From positions 2,712,501 through 2,776,500 of the forward strand of contig NC_015167.1 of the NCBI RefSeq assembly GCF_000190595.1: DNA of 64,000 nucleotides, read 5' to 3'. Origin of the DNA: Cellulophaga lytica DSM 7489. GTDB taxonomy: Bacteria > Bacteroidota > Bacteroidia > Flavobacteriales > Flavobacteriaceae. The notes below the pieces were generated by a model. The model was not told the DNA's origin. It searched no databases and saw only the letters and a list, made by a program, of their open reading frames with translations. Below are positions 1-8,174 of the stretch, in pieces. Within the stretch, counting starts at the first letter, position 1. Every line of letters begins with the position of its first letter. Position numbers and translations under genes: made by a program.

Positions 1-79
1 TAACGATAAGGGCTTTTTTTGCTTTAAACTTAAAATTAAGCTATTTAAAAACATTTAAAAACTAATGACTAATACATAC

Positions 80-114
80 AAAAAAAGCCCTAGAAAATAT
101 TTCATAGGGCTTTT
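80..114 (-). terminator. Intrinsic terminator after the DUF349 gene
   Basis: An inverted repeat with arms AAAAGCCCTA and TAGGGCTTTT encloses about 12 nt. Read leftward it ends in a run of seven T, so it best fits the leftward gene that stops at 183. A separate AGGGCTTTTTTT at 9-20 looks like the right half of another rightward terminator whose left arm lies outside the window. Nothing else is visible in 1-182. Confidence 0.75.
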
Positions 115-182
115 AGTGTTTTATGTGGGTAGAGTATTAAATGTAAAAAAAAGGGGAACATTAAATGCTTTCCTTTTTTTAT

Positions 183-2171
183 TTATTCTTCCTCATTAGA
201 AGTATTTTCATCTTCTTTATTAATGCTATTTTCTAATATATTAAGCTTTTTTAGTTTTGCTTTCCAAGTATTTAAAGATTCTTTTTGATTGTTAATATTC
301 TTTAAAACATTTTTAACTAAAGGGTTATCTTCAGATGCATTAGAGAAGAATTGTAAGTTATTTTCTAATTGACGAATTTCGTTTTTACTTTCATCAATTT
401 TTCTTCTAATAAACAATCTTTCTTTGTAAATAGCATTTTCATTATCACTAGCAGATAGCTTTTGTATTTTATCGCCATACTTTAGTAATTCTGACTCTTG
501 TTTACTAATATCTAATTTTCTAAAAATAGCATCTAGGATTGTATTGAATTTGTTATTAATGTTTTTCTTTTTAAATGGTACATGACCATATTTTTTCCAT
601 TCATTAATAAATCCTTTTATTTCAGCTAAATCTTTAGACCTGTCTCCAGATAATTGAAATTCTTTTAGTTTATTTAAGCAAGCTGTTTTATGTTCTAAAT
701 TTTCTAATTCTTCTTTACTCGATTGGTTTTTTAGAGCATGTAATCTATCAAAATAATGATTGCAAGCACTTTTAAATTCATTCCAAATTTTATCAGAATA
801 TTTTCTAGGAACGTGACCAATAGTTTTCCATTCGCCTTGTATACGTTTCATTTCCTTGGTAGCAATGTCCCAATCTTCACTATCTTTTGTTTTTAGTGCA
901 ATGTCTAATAGTGCTCTTTTTTTATCTAGATTGTCTTGTTGTTCCCTTTTTAGATTTTTGTAAAATGCATTTTTAGATTTGTTAAATGTTTTTACAGCAT
1001 CTTTAAAGGTGGTCCAAGTTTGCTCATTATATTTTTGAGGGACTTTTCCTGCTTTAAAAAACTCTTCTCTTAAGGCTTCTATTTGTTTTATTTGTTTTTG
1101 AAGCTCTTTATGATTGCTAGAAGTATTTTCTGCAATTTCTTTTATTTGAGAAATTATTTTATGCTTCTTTTCTAAGTTTACTTCATAAACTTTATCTAAT
1201 TCTTTATAATAGTCTTGCCTTCTTTGGTGCAATACTTTAGTTGCGTTACTAAATTCTTCCCATATCTGCTCTCTATGCTCTTTGCCAACAGGACCAATAT
1301 CTTCTTTCCAGATTTTATGCAAAGTCTGTAGTTCTCTAAAAGCTTTATTTAAATCGGGTTCATTGGCTAGTGCATTGGCACGTACTATTAATTTTAATTT
1401 TTCTTCTAAATTATGTTTAAAATCTAAATCCCTTAGCTCTCTATTTAAGTGTAAGAAATCGTAAAAAATTTCGATGTGATGATGGTAAGTTCTCCATACA
1501 TTATTGTATTCTGTTCTAGGTATAGGACCAGCATTACGCCAATTTTCTTGAAGATCTTTAAAGTTTTTGTATGTAGTATTAATGTCTTCTTCAACATTAA
1601 CCAAACCTTTTAGTTCTTCAATTATTTGTATGCGTTTTTCTAAGTTACTCTGTAAATTTTGTTCTAAATTTTTGTAGTAAGCATCTCTTTTTTCTCTGTA
1701 ATCTGAATACACTTCATTAAATTGTCTTTTAGTTACGGAGTTGTATCTAAAATCAATTTCATTACCTCCATTGGTGATAAATTCTTCCTTTTTATGTTCT
1801 AGAAATTCTTGAAACTTTAAATCAAATTCATACTTGATACCGTCAACATGCTTTTTAATAGCTTGTACTTTTTCATTTTTTACTAGACGCTGTAATTCGC
1901 CTACTAAATTTTCCATACTCATAGCATGGTAATCTAATAAAGGTATCTCATGTCTTTGATGATTGTCATTATCCTCTGCATCTTCGGCATTGGTTTCTTC
2001 AATTTCATCTAAGATTTCTTTATCACCTTGCTTGTCATTAGATGATATTTCTTCTGAATTATTACTTTCTATTTCAGTGCTTTTCTCTGAAACAGTTTTA
2101 GCATCAGTAGTTTCTGAATTTTCATCACCCCCTACATTGTTTTGTAGTTCTTCTTTGCTGTCTTCCAACAT
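183..2171 (-). CDS. DUF349 repeat protein
   Basis: Large acidic, highly charged cytoplasmic protein of about 662 aa built from tandem DUF349-type helical repeats. Each repeat carries the recurrent pattern W-x(n)-G-x-V/I-P followed by an aromatic- and Lys-rich helix (for example WRNAGPIPRTEYNNVW and WKTIGHVPRKYSDKIW). The first 100 residues or so are Glu/Asn/Ser-rich and probably disordered, and the C-terminus is also acidic. No signal peptide or catalytic motif is seen. The start is taken at 2171 (MLEDSKEEL) because the 20 residues added by the upstream ATG at 2231 are hydrophobic and aromatic and unlike the rest. DUF349 proteins are widespread in Bacteroidota, and I know no established biochemical role. 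It sits alone, 158 bp downstream of thrB on the same strand, with its own terminator. Confidence 0.85.
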   Translation of the reverse strand: MLEDSKEELQNNVGGDENSETTDAKTVSEKSTEIESNNSEEISSNDKQGDKEILDEIEETNAEDAEDNDNHQRHEIPLLDYHAMSMENLVGELQRLVKNEKVQAIKKHVDGIKYEFDLKFQEFLEHKKEEFITNGGNEIDFRYNSVTKRQFNEVYSDYREKRDAYYKNLEQNLQSNLEKRIQIIEELKGLVNVEEDINTTYKNFKDLQENWRNAGPIPRTEYNNVWRTYHHHIEIFYDFLHLNRELRDLDFKHNLEEKLKLIVRANALANEPDLNKAFRELQTLHKIWKEDIGPVGKEHREQIWEEFSNATKVLHQRRQDYYKELDKVYEVNLEKKHKIISQIKEIAENTSSNHKELQKQIKQIEALREEFFKAGKVPQKYNEQTWTTFKDAVKTFNKSKNAFYKNLKREQQDNLDKKRALLDIALKTKDSEDWDIATKEMKRIQGEWKTIGHVPRKYSDKIWNEFKSACNHYFDRLHALKNQSSKEELENLEHKTACLNKLKEFQLSGDRSKDLAEIKGFINEWKKYGHVPFKKKNINNKFNTILDAIFRKLDISKQESELLKYGDKIQKLSASDNENAIYKERLFIRRKIDESKNEIRQLENNLQFFSNASEDNPLVKNVLKNINNQKESLNTWKAKLKKLNILENSINKEDENTSNEEE

Positions 2172-2329
2172 AATTATGTGTATTTGGATTTCTTTATAAC
2201 GGTAATATACTAACAACCAAACAAACGGCAAAACTTAATATGTTTTTTTAGGAGTCTAATAATCAATATATAGTACCTTAATTTTATTTAGTAGACGAAA
2301 TAATTTATGGTTTGTTACAGGTGTTGTTT

Positions 2330-3256
2330 TTATGATATGGTTTTTATTCCTTCAGTATTTACTGTAGATACGTGTATGTCATAAGGAATACCTACTTTAT
2401 TATAAATATTTTGCATTGCCTGGGCTACTTTTTCTGCTGTTTCTTTGCCTTTGCTAAGGGCGTAAATAGAAGGCCCTGAACCCGAAATGCCACAGCCCAA
2501 TGCGCCAGCATTTAACGACGCAGATTTAACATTATCAAAAGCAGGAATTAGTATAGAGCGTATTGGTTCTATAATATGATCTTCTAGTGACCTGCTAATT
2601 AAGTCATAATCTTCTGTGTATAAACCAGCTATTAATCCACCAACATTACCCCATTGTTTTATTCCGTCCGCTAAAGAAATTGTTGTTTTTAATATTTTTC
2701 TAGAGTCAGATGTTTTTATCTCTATTTGTGGATGTATTACAGTAGCGTATAATTTTTTAGGAGTATTTATTTTTATAATATCTAAGGGACTATAACTGCG
2801 AACTAGGGTAAAGCCACCATATATAGCTGGTGCAACATTATCTGCATGTTGCACGCCACTAGCAAGTTCTTCTCCTTTCATTGCAAATTGTACAAGTTCT
2901 AAATTGCTAAAAGGTTCTCCTAATAATTTATTCATAGCGCAAACAGCACCAGTAGAACTAGCAGCACTACTGCCTATACCGCTTCCGGCTTTTATTTTCT
3001 TATATATTTCTATTTCAAAACCTCCTTCATAATCAGATGCAGATAGTAACGCCAATCCGGCTACGCCAGCTACATTTTTATGTGTTTGTAAAGGTAAATT
3101 TTGACCTTCAATTTTTGTAATAGTAATTCCTTTTTTGCTGGTTTTTTTAACAACCATTTCATCTCCAACATTGTCTAATGCAACACCTAGTACATCAAAA
3201 CCACATGAAATGTTTGCGATGGTAGCCGGACAAAATACTTTAATTTCGTTTTTCAT
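2330..3256 (-). CDS. thrB: Homoserine kinase
   Basis: ATP-dependent phosphorylation of L-homoserine to O-phosphohomoserine, the step before threonine synthase. The 308-aa length is normal for the family. It is a GHMP kinase: the Gly/Ser-rich phosphate loop AGSGIGSSAASSTGAVCA lies near residue 90, and a C-terminal GHMP motif CGISGSGPSIYAL near residue 255. It begins 2 nt after the thrA stop, so the two genes are almost certainly co-transcribed and translationally coupled. It would share the thrA leader region for regulation. No thrC (threonine synthase) follows, although thrABC is a common arrangement in the group; the next gene is the DUF349 protein. Confidence 0.95.
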   Translation of the reverse strand: MKNEIKVFCPATIANISCGFDVLGVALDNVGDEMVVKKTSKKGITITKIEGQNLPLQTHKNVAGVAGLALLSASDYEGGFEIEIYKKIKAGSGIGSSAASSTGAVCAMNKLLGEPFSNLELVQFAMKGEELASGVQHADNVAPAIYGGFTLVRSYSPLDIIKINTPKKLYATVIHPQIEIKTSDSRKILKTTISLADGIKQWGNVGGLIAGLYTEDYDLISRSLEDHIIEPIRSILIPAFDNVKSASLNAGALGCGISGSGPSIYALSKGKETAEKVAQAMQNIYNKVGIPYDIHVSTVNTEGIKTIS

Positions 3257-3258
3257 AC

Positions 3259-5703
3259 TTAAAAGTTTCCTATTCTTATTATGTCTGCAAAAATACCAGA
3301 GGCAGTTACGTCTGCGCCAGCACCTGCACCTTTTATAATTAATGGTTGGTTAGGGTATCTTTCTGTAAAAAATAATACAATATTGTCACTTCCTTCAAGG
3401 TTGTAAAAATCATGTCCTTTAGGGATATGTTGTAGACCAACGCTTGCTTTTCCGTCTTCAAATTGCGCTACATATTTTAGTTTAGCATCTTTATTTGCTG
3501 CTTCTGTATACATTTCTTGAAAAGAAGGTTCGAATTTTATTAGTGAAGCAAAAAAGTCATTATTATTTGTTGTTTGTAAACTTTCTTCAGGTAAAAATGA
3601 TTTGTTTGTGATTTCATCTATATCTAGTTTGTAACCACTTTCTCTAGCTAAAATTAAAATTTTACGAGCTACATCTATTCCGCTTAAATCTATTTTAGGG
3701 TCTGGTTCTGTATAGCCTTCTTCTTGCGCTTGTTTAACAATGTCATGAAATGTGGTTTTATTGCTAAAGTTATTAAATACAAAGTTTAAGCTACCAGAAA
3801 GTACGGCTTGTATTTTTAAAATTTTATCTCCTGAAGCTATTAGGTGCTTTAAGGTGTCTATTATAGGTAAACCTGCGCCTACATTGGTTTCAAATAAAAA
3901 TGGAGCATTGTATTTTTGAGCTAAATATTTTAGTCTACTGTAATTTGTGTATACAGATGAACACGCAATTTTGTTGCAAGTAACAACAGAAATACTGTTG
4001 CTTAAATAATCTGCATATGTATTAGAAACTACCTCGCTAGCTGTATTGTCTACAAAAATACTATTTCTGTAATTTAAGCTATTTACTTTGCTAAAGAATT
4101 GTTCTTTATTTGCTTTTTCTCCTTTAGAAAGTAATGATTCCCAGTTTTTAAGAGATATTCCGTCTTCATCAAAAAACATTGTTCTAGAGTTTGATATTCC
4201 AATTACTCTAACATTAAGTTTAAGGTTTTCTTTTAAATACTTTTTTTGTTGTTTAATTTGGTGAAGTAATTTGGATCCAACATTACCAACACCCATAATA
4301 AATAGGTTAAGTTGCTTAATGTTTTCTTCAAAGAATTTTTCATGAAGAGAGTTTAATGCTTTTTTTACATCAGCCTTGTCTATAACTGCAGATATATTGC
4401 GCTCTGATGAACCTTGTGCTATAACTCTAATATTTACATTGTTTTTACCAAGTGTACTAAACATTTTGCCACTTAAACCTTGGTGATTTTTCATAGAGTC
4501 TCCTACCAAGGCAATAATGGCTAAATCATTTTCTACTAAAACAGGTTTAATTTTTTTTAATGAAATTTCATACTCAAATTCATTATTAATGGCTTCTTCT
4601 GCAAGAGCCACATCATTTGCATCTATAGCAACACAAATAGAATGTTCTGATGATGCCTGAGTTATAAGTACAATGCTTATTTGAGCTAGAGAAAGTACTT
4701 CAAAAAAACGTTTAGAGATACCAGGAATACCTACCATTCCTGAACCCTCTAGAGAAATAAGACTTATGTTTTCTATATGGCTAATACCACGTACTGTTTT
4801 GCCGTTTTTATCTAAATTTTTAGTGATTGTAGTGCCAATAGCATCTGGGTTAAAAGTATTTTTAATGGCAATAGGAATCCCTTTACTTAATACAGGTTGT
4901 ATTGTAGGAGGATAAAGAACCTTTGCACCAAAATGAGATAGTTCCATAGCTTCCTGGTAAGAGATGTTTTCTATAGCTTTAGCTTGTTTAACTAGTTTAG
5001 GGTTAGCGGTATACATACCACTTACGTCTGTCCAGATTTCTAAACTTTTTGCATCTACTGCAGCAGCAATAATTGCTGCTGTATAGTCAGATCCACCACG
5101 CCCTAGTGTAGTAGAATCTCCTTTAATTGAAGAAGCTATAAAGCCACCAAGAACAGTAATTTGGTTGTTGTTATTGTTAAAGTAGTTTTGAATTAAACTG
5201 TTTGTTTCTTCAAAATTATAAATAGCAGCTTTACCGTAGTTTGTATTAGTTTTAAGTAGTTCTCTACTGTCTTTGTAGCTGGCGTTTAGGCCTTCCGCAA
5301 TAAAGTATTCACTAATAATGTATGATGATAATAGCTCACCATAGCTTACAATTTTATCTGATAATTTAGGTGTTATTTCGCCAATAAAAAAAGCACCTTC
5401 TAAAAGTGTTTCTAAAATGTTTAATTCACTTTTAACCTTACTAAGTACTTTACTTTGGTTAGAAACTGGGATTAATTCTTTTATGGTAGAAATATGTCTT
5501 TCTTCAATTTTTAAAAATACATTTTTGTATTCTTTATTATGAGTAGAAGCTAATTCTGCAGCATTTAAAAGCAGGTCTGTTACGCCACCAAAGGCAGACA
5601 CAACTACTGCAGTTTTATTTTTTGAGTTTTTAACTATATTTTTAACTAACTCTATGTTGTTGGCGTTGGCAACCGAAGTTCCGCCGAACTTTAATACTTT
5701 CAT
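3259..5703 (-). CDS. thrA: Bifunctional aspartate kinase / homoserine dehydrogenase
   Basis: Fusion enzyme of 814 aa, the usual length for ThrA. The N-terminal aspartokinase domain opens with KFGGTSVANANNI and has the GRGGSDYTA motif near residue 205. Two ACT-type regulatory segments follow at about 310-460 (for example ISLEGSGMVGIPGISKRFF). The homoserine dehydrogenase domain starts with the nucleotide-binding GVGNVGSKLL near residue 470 and includes NVGAGLPIIDTLK and the GYTEPDPKIDLSGIDVARK signature. It catalyses the first and third steps from aspartate toward threonine and methionine. The ATG at 5703 is the only good start. It is preceded by about 180 nt of leader holding a Thr/Ile-rich ORF and hairpins, and it is followed 2 nt later by thrB. 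Feedback by threonine through the ACT domains is family knowledge. Confidence 0.96.
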   Translation of the reverse strand: MKVLKFGGTSVANANNIELVKNIVKNSKNKTAVVVSAFGGVTDLLLNAAELASTHNKEYKNVFLKIEERHISTIKELIPVSNQSKVLSKVKSELNILETLLEGAFFIGEITPKLSDKIVSYGELLSSYIISEYFIAEGLNASYKDSRELLKTNTNYGKAAIYNFEETNSLIQNYFNNNNNQITVLGGFIASSIKGDSTTLGRGGSDYTAAIIAAAVDAKSLEIWTDVSGMYTANPKLVKQAKAIENISYQEAMELSHFGAKVLYPPTIQPVLSKGIPIAIKNTFNPDAIGTTITKNLDKNGKTVRGISHIENISLISLEGSGMVGIPGISKRFFEVLSLAQISIVLITQASSEHSICVAIDANDVALAEEAINNEFEYEISLKKIKPVLVENDLAIIALVGDSMKNHQGLSGKMFSTLGKNNVNIRVIAQGSSERNISAVIDKADVKKALNSLHEKFFEENIKQLNLFIMGVGNVGSKLLHQIKQQKKYLKENLKLNVRVIGISNSRTMFFDEDGISLKNWESLLSKGEKANKEQFFSKVNSLNYRNSIFVDNTASEVVSNTYADYLSNSISVVTCNKIACSSVYTNYSRLKYLAQKYNAPFLFETNVGAGLPIIDTLKHLIASGDKILKIQAVLSGSLNFVFNNFSNKTTFHDIVKQAQEEGYTEPDPKIDLSGIDVARKILILARESGYKLDIDEITNKSFLPEESLQTTNNNDFFASLIKFEPSFQEMYTEAANKDAKLKYVAQFEDGKASVGLQHIPKGHDFYNLEGSDNIVLFFTERYPNQPLIIKGAGAGADVTASGIFADIIRIGNF

Positions 5704-5731
5704 GGTAAAATAATTATAGATTTTTATAAGT

Positions 5732-5796
5732 TGTATTGATAAAACAATACATATAACGGACGTGTATTATATAGCAGATTACCCCAAAGGGGTAAT
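5732..5796 (-). promoter_or_regulatory. Structured thr leader with alternative hairpins
   Basis: Between the leader ORF and thrA two clear inverted repeats are seen. One is ATTACCCC-aaa-GGGGTAAT at 5778-5796, which contains the leader stop codon. The other is TGTATTG-6 nt-CAATACA at 5732-5751. The segment 5746-5751 can instead pair with 5763-5768 (TGTATT on the plus strand), so two mutually exclusive foldings exist. No long T-run follows either stem on the minus strand, so a classic intrinsic terminator is not obvious. The switch may act on translation or through Rho. Confidence 0.5.
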
Positions 5797-5856
5797 TGTT
5801 GTGTTTGTGATAACACAAGTAAAAATTGTAGTAGAAAATGTAGTTACGTTGTCCAA
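5779..5856 (-). CDS. thrL: Thr/Ile-rich leader peptide of the thr operon
   Basis: A 25-codon ORF starting with TTG at 5856 and stopping with TAA at 5779-5781, upstream of thrA on the same strand. By my translation 9 of 25 residues are Thr and 3 are Ile, with Thr-Thr pairs at residues 5-6, 9-10 and 19-20 and the ending NTTITPLG. This composition is the hallmark of threonine/isoleucine attenuation leaders such as enterobacterial thrL. The ORF begins about 25 nt after the start site predicted from the promoter at 5889-5919, and its stop lies inside the hairpin 5778-5796. An in-frame TAA lies 4 codons upstream of the TTG, which bounds the ORF; ATT is the only other conceivable start. The TTG start and the lack of a U-run are the weak points. 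Confidence 0.75.
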   Translation of the reverse strand: MDNVTTFSTTIFTCVITNTTITPLG

Positions 5857-5871
5857 AATGTTTGTTTAAGC

Positions 5872-5905
5872 TTTGCTTATTAACAAGTCAAATGTAGTAC
5901 TTTTG
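5872..5905 (+). promoter_or_regulatory. Candidate promoter for the NAD(P)HX repair gene
   Basis: TTTG at 5872-5875 and TACTTTTG at 5898-5905 match the Bacteroidota -33/-7 consensus, with a 22-nt spacer that is slightly long. The predicted start is about 60 nt before the ATG at 5973. The -7 box is one base from the opposing thr -7 box. Confidence 0.5.
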
Positions 5906-5919
5906 TATTTTTAAACAAA
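5889..5919 (-). promoter_or_regulatory. Promoter of the thr operon
   Basis: Read leftward: TTTG (plus-strand CAAA 5916-5919), a 19-nt spacer, then TACATTTG (plus 5889-5896). This is an exact match to the Bacteroidota TTTG-N19-TAnnTTTG promoter. It places the transcript start near 5882, just ahead of the leader ORF. Confidence 0.7.
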
Positions 5920-5972
5920 TGATTTCTAAAACTTTTACCAATTTAATAGTAAAAGCTTAATATTTTTATAGA

Positions 5973-7517
5973 ATGAAGATTTTTACAGGAGAACAGATAT
6001 ACCAAGCTGATAAATTTACAATTGAAAAACAGCAAATTACAAGTGATGAGCTAATGGAGCGTGTAGCAGTACAATTGTTTAATTGGTTGCATTTACGTTT
6101 GCAAGGCGCACAACCAAAAATACATTTGTTTTGTGGTATAGGAAATAATGGAGGAGATGGTTTAGCTGTAGCGAGACATTTACAAGAGCATGGCTATAAT
6201 ATAGAAGTGTATATTGTAAATTATAATGAAAAACGTACTGATGAGTTCTTAACAAATTTGAAAAGGCTAAAGGATAGAAATGTTTGGCCTAATTTTTTGT
6301 CTAAAGAAACTGAGTTACCGACTATTAGTAGAGAAGATATTGTTGTAGATGCAATTTTTGGTATAGGACTAAATAGAACTCCAGATGATTGGGTGGCTAG
6401 TTTAATGACGCACATAAACAACTCTGAAGCTTTTGTGTTAGCTGTAGATGTCCCGTCTGGGTTGTTTTTAGATAAAGTTGTAGAAAATCCTAATGCTATA
6501 ATACACGCTAACCATATACTTACATTTCAGTCTCCTAAGTTGGCGTTCTTTTTACCACAAACAGGTATTTATTGTAACCAATGGGAAATAATTGATATTG
6601 GAATAGATGTAGAATTTTTAACTGTTACAGAAACCACATATACTTTAATTAGTAAAAATGAAGTTTTACAGAGTTATATGCCCAGAGAAAAGTTTGCTCA
6701 TAAAGGAACTTATGGTCATTCTTTAATAATAGGAGGAAGTTACGGTAAAATAGGGGCAACTATTTTAGCAGCTAAAGGAGCATTAAATTCTGGTAGTGGT
6801 TTAGTTTCTGCTTTTTTACCACAATGTGGATATATACCTATGCAGAGTGCTATGCCAGAGATTATGGTGCAAACAGATGTTAATGAAAATACTATAACAG
6901 ATTTTCATTTTAATTTAGAACCTACCGTTATTGGTGTTGGACCTGGTTTAGGAAAAGCATCAGAAACAGTAGAAGCTTTTACAAAGTTTTTGCAAAATAA
7001 TAAAATACCACTTGTAATAGATGCAGATGCGCTAAATATTATATCTGAAAATAAAGATTTGCTTAAGTTGATACCAGAAGATAGTGTGTTAACCCCACAC
7101 CCTAAGGAGTTAGAACGTTTAATTGGTGTATGGGATAGTGATTTTGATAAACTAGAAAAAGCTAAACTATTTTCATTAGAATTAAAATGTGTTTTGGTTA
7201 TAAAAGGGGCGCATACAATAGTTTTGTATAAGGGTAAAGGTTTTATTAATACATCTGGCAATCCGGGTATGGCAACTGCTGGCAGTGGAGATGTTCTTAC
7301 AGGGGTAATTACTGGTTTAATAGCACAAGGATATCCAAAAGTATTGGCGGCAATTTTTGGCGTTTATTTACACGGTAGTGCAGGGGATTTAGCTGTAGAA
7401 AAATTAGGCTATCAATCTTTAACGGCTTCTTCTATTGCAAACACTATTGGAGGGGCATTTATAGAGTTGTTTAAAAGGCCTGAAGTTCCTCAGCAACAAG
7501 AACAACAGCAGGCATAA
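5973..7517 (+). CDS. nnr: Bifunctional NAD(P)H-hydrate epimerase / ADP-dependent dehydratase
   Basis: Metabolite-repair enzyme of 514 aa that epimerises R-NAD(P)HX and dehydrates S-NAD(P)HX back to NAD(P)H. The N-terminal YjeF_N epimerase domain (about 1-215) includes the FCGIGNNGGDGLAVARHL motif near residue 55 and AVDVPSGLF near residue 160. The C-terminal carbohydrate-kinase-like dehydratase domain (about 225-500) includes HKGTYGHSLIIGGS, VIDADALNII, the VLTPHPKEL motif and the glycine-rich GNPGMATAGSGDVLTG near residue 430. The last dozen residues are Gln-rich and probably a disordered tail. It is divergent from thrA and convergent with the next gene. No regulatory link to threonine is known to me. 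Confidence 0.95.
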   Translation: MKIFTGEQIYQADKFTIEKQQITSDELMERVAVQLFNWLHLRLQGAQPKIHLFCGIGNNGGDGLAVARHLQEHGYNIEVYIVNYNEKRTDEFLTNLKRLKDRNVWPNFLSKETELPTISREDIVVDAIFGIGLNRTPDDWVASLMTHINNSEAFVLAVDVPSGLFLDKVVENPNAIIHANHILTFQSPKLAFFLPQTGIYCNQWEIIDIGIDVEFLTVTETTYTLISKNEVLQSYMPREKFAHKGTYGHSLIIGGSYGKIGATILAAKGALNSGSGLVSAFLPQCGYIPMQSAMPEIMVQTDVNENTITDFHFNLEPTVIGVGPGLGKASETVEAFTKFLQNNKIPLVIDADALNIISENKDLLKLIPEDSVLTPHPKELERLIGVWDSDFDKLEKAKLFSLELKCVLVIKGAHTIVLYKGKGFINTSGNPGMATAGSGDVLTGVITGLIAQGYPKVLAAIFGVYLHGSAGDLAVEKLGYQSLTASSIANTIGGAFIELFKRPEVPQQQEQQQA

Positions 7518-7545
7518 AATATAATCTATTAAAGTGGCGCTTAAA

Positions 7546-7968
7546 CTATTCTTTAGTTTTTGCTGCCGCTGCTGTAGATAATTTTCTCTTCACCCAAGTT
7601 AATGCGTTAGAATATTCTATAAAAAACTTCATTGGTTTTTTGTAGAACATTTTTTCAATTTTAAAGTTATGCATATCAATTTCTTTAACAGAAACAATTG
7701 CAAATGCTTTTAGGTTTTCTAAACCTCTAACAAAATTATATACAGTTGGGTCTATTGCATAAGAATTTTTACGCAAACTAATGTATCCAAAATCTTTATC
7801 TCTAAAGTGTATTTCTGAAATTCCTATAATTTGAAAAGCTTTTTCTAACGTTATGGTAGTTCCTTCATCAAAAGATGCTACCATATAGTTGTCATATATG
7901 TATATTTTGCCAGACTCTAATTGATATTCTTTAACAATTACAGCCTTTTTGGTTTGCCCCATCTTCAT
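7546..7968 (-). CDS. Conserved hypothetical protein, possibly STAS-like fold
   Basis: A 140-aa protein without signal peptide or membrane segment. It has mixed beta/alpha character with recurrent segments such as KIYIYDNYMVASFDEGTTITLEKA and GLENLKAFAIVSVKEIDM. The length and alternating pattern recall small STAS/SpoIIAA-like proteins of Bacteroidota, but I see no diagnostic motif, so no function is assigned. The start could be the ATG at 7968 or a second Met two codons in (MGQTKKAV). It converges with the NAD(P)HX repair gene (28 bp apart). Confidence 0.7.
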   Translation of the reverse strand: MKMGQTKKAVIVKEYQLESGKIYIYDNYMVASFDEGTTITLEKAFQIIGISEIHFRDKDFGYISLRKNSYAIDPTVYNFVRGLENLKAFAIVSVKEIDMHNFKIEKMFYKKPMKFFIEYSNALTWVKRKLSTAAAAKTKE

Positions 7969-8119
7969 ATTCTGTATGTAATAAAATAGTGTTCAGAAGC
8001 TAAATTAATTTTATGTTAAGATAATTTGAAAAAAACTAGATAAAAGGTTAATATATCCTTTAACAGTTGCTAATATGCTCTGTTGGCTTATATTTTCTTA
8101 CGTTTAATACAATTTGTAT

Positions 8120-8150
8120 AAAAAAAGGAGTCAATAAAAATTGACTCCTT
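8120..8150 (-). terminator. Intrinsic terminator of clpC
   Basis: Perfect 10-bp inverted repeat AAGGAGTCAA / TTGACTCCTT with a 6-nt loop, followed leftward by a run of seven T. It lies 25 nt after the clpC stop. Confidence 0.85.
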
Positions 8151-8174
8151 TGTACTTATTAACTTACGTTTTTT

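Noticed and set aside
2172-2231. N-terminal extension of the DUF349 protein
   Set aside because: The extra 20 residues are hydrophobic/aromatic and do not match the charged protein; the ATG at 2171 is preferred.
5745-5751. Second small ORF (ATG at 5751, 12 codons) between the thr leader and thrA
   Set aside because: It has only two Thr and one Ile codons and lies within the hairpin arms; the upstream Thr-rich ORF fits far better.
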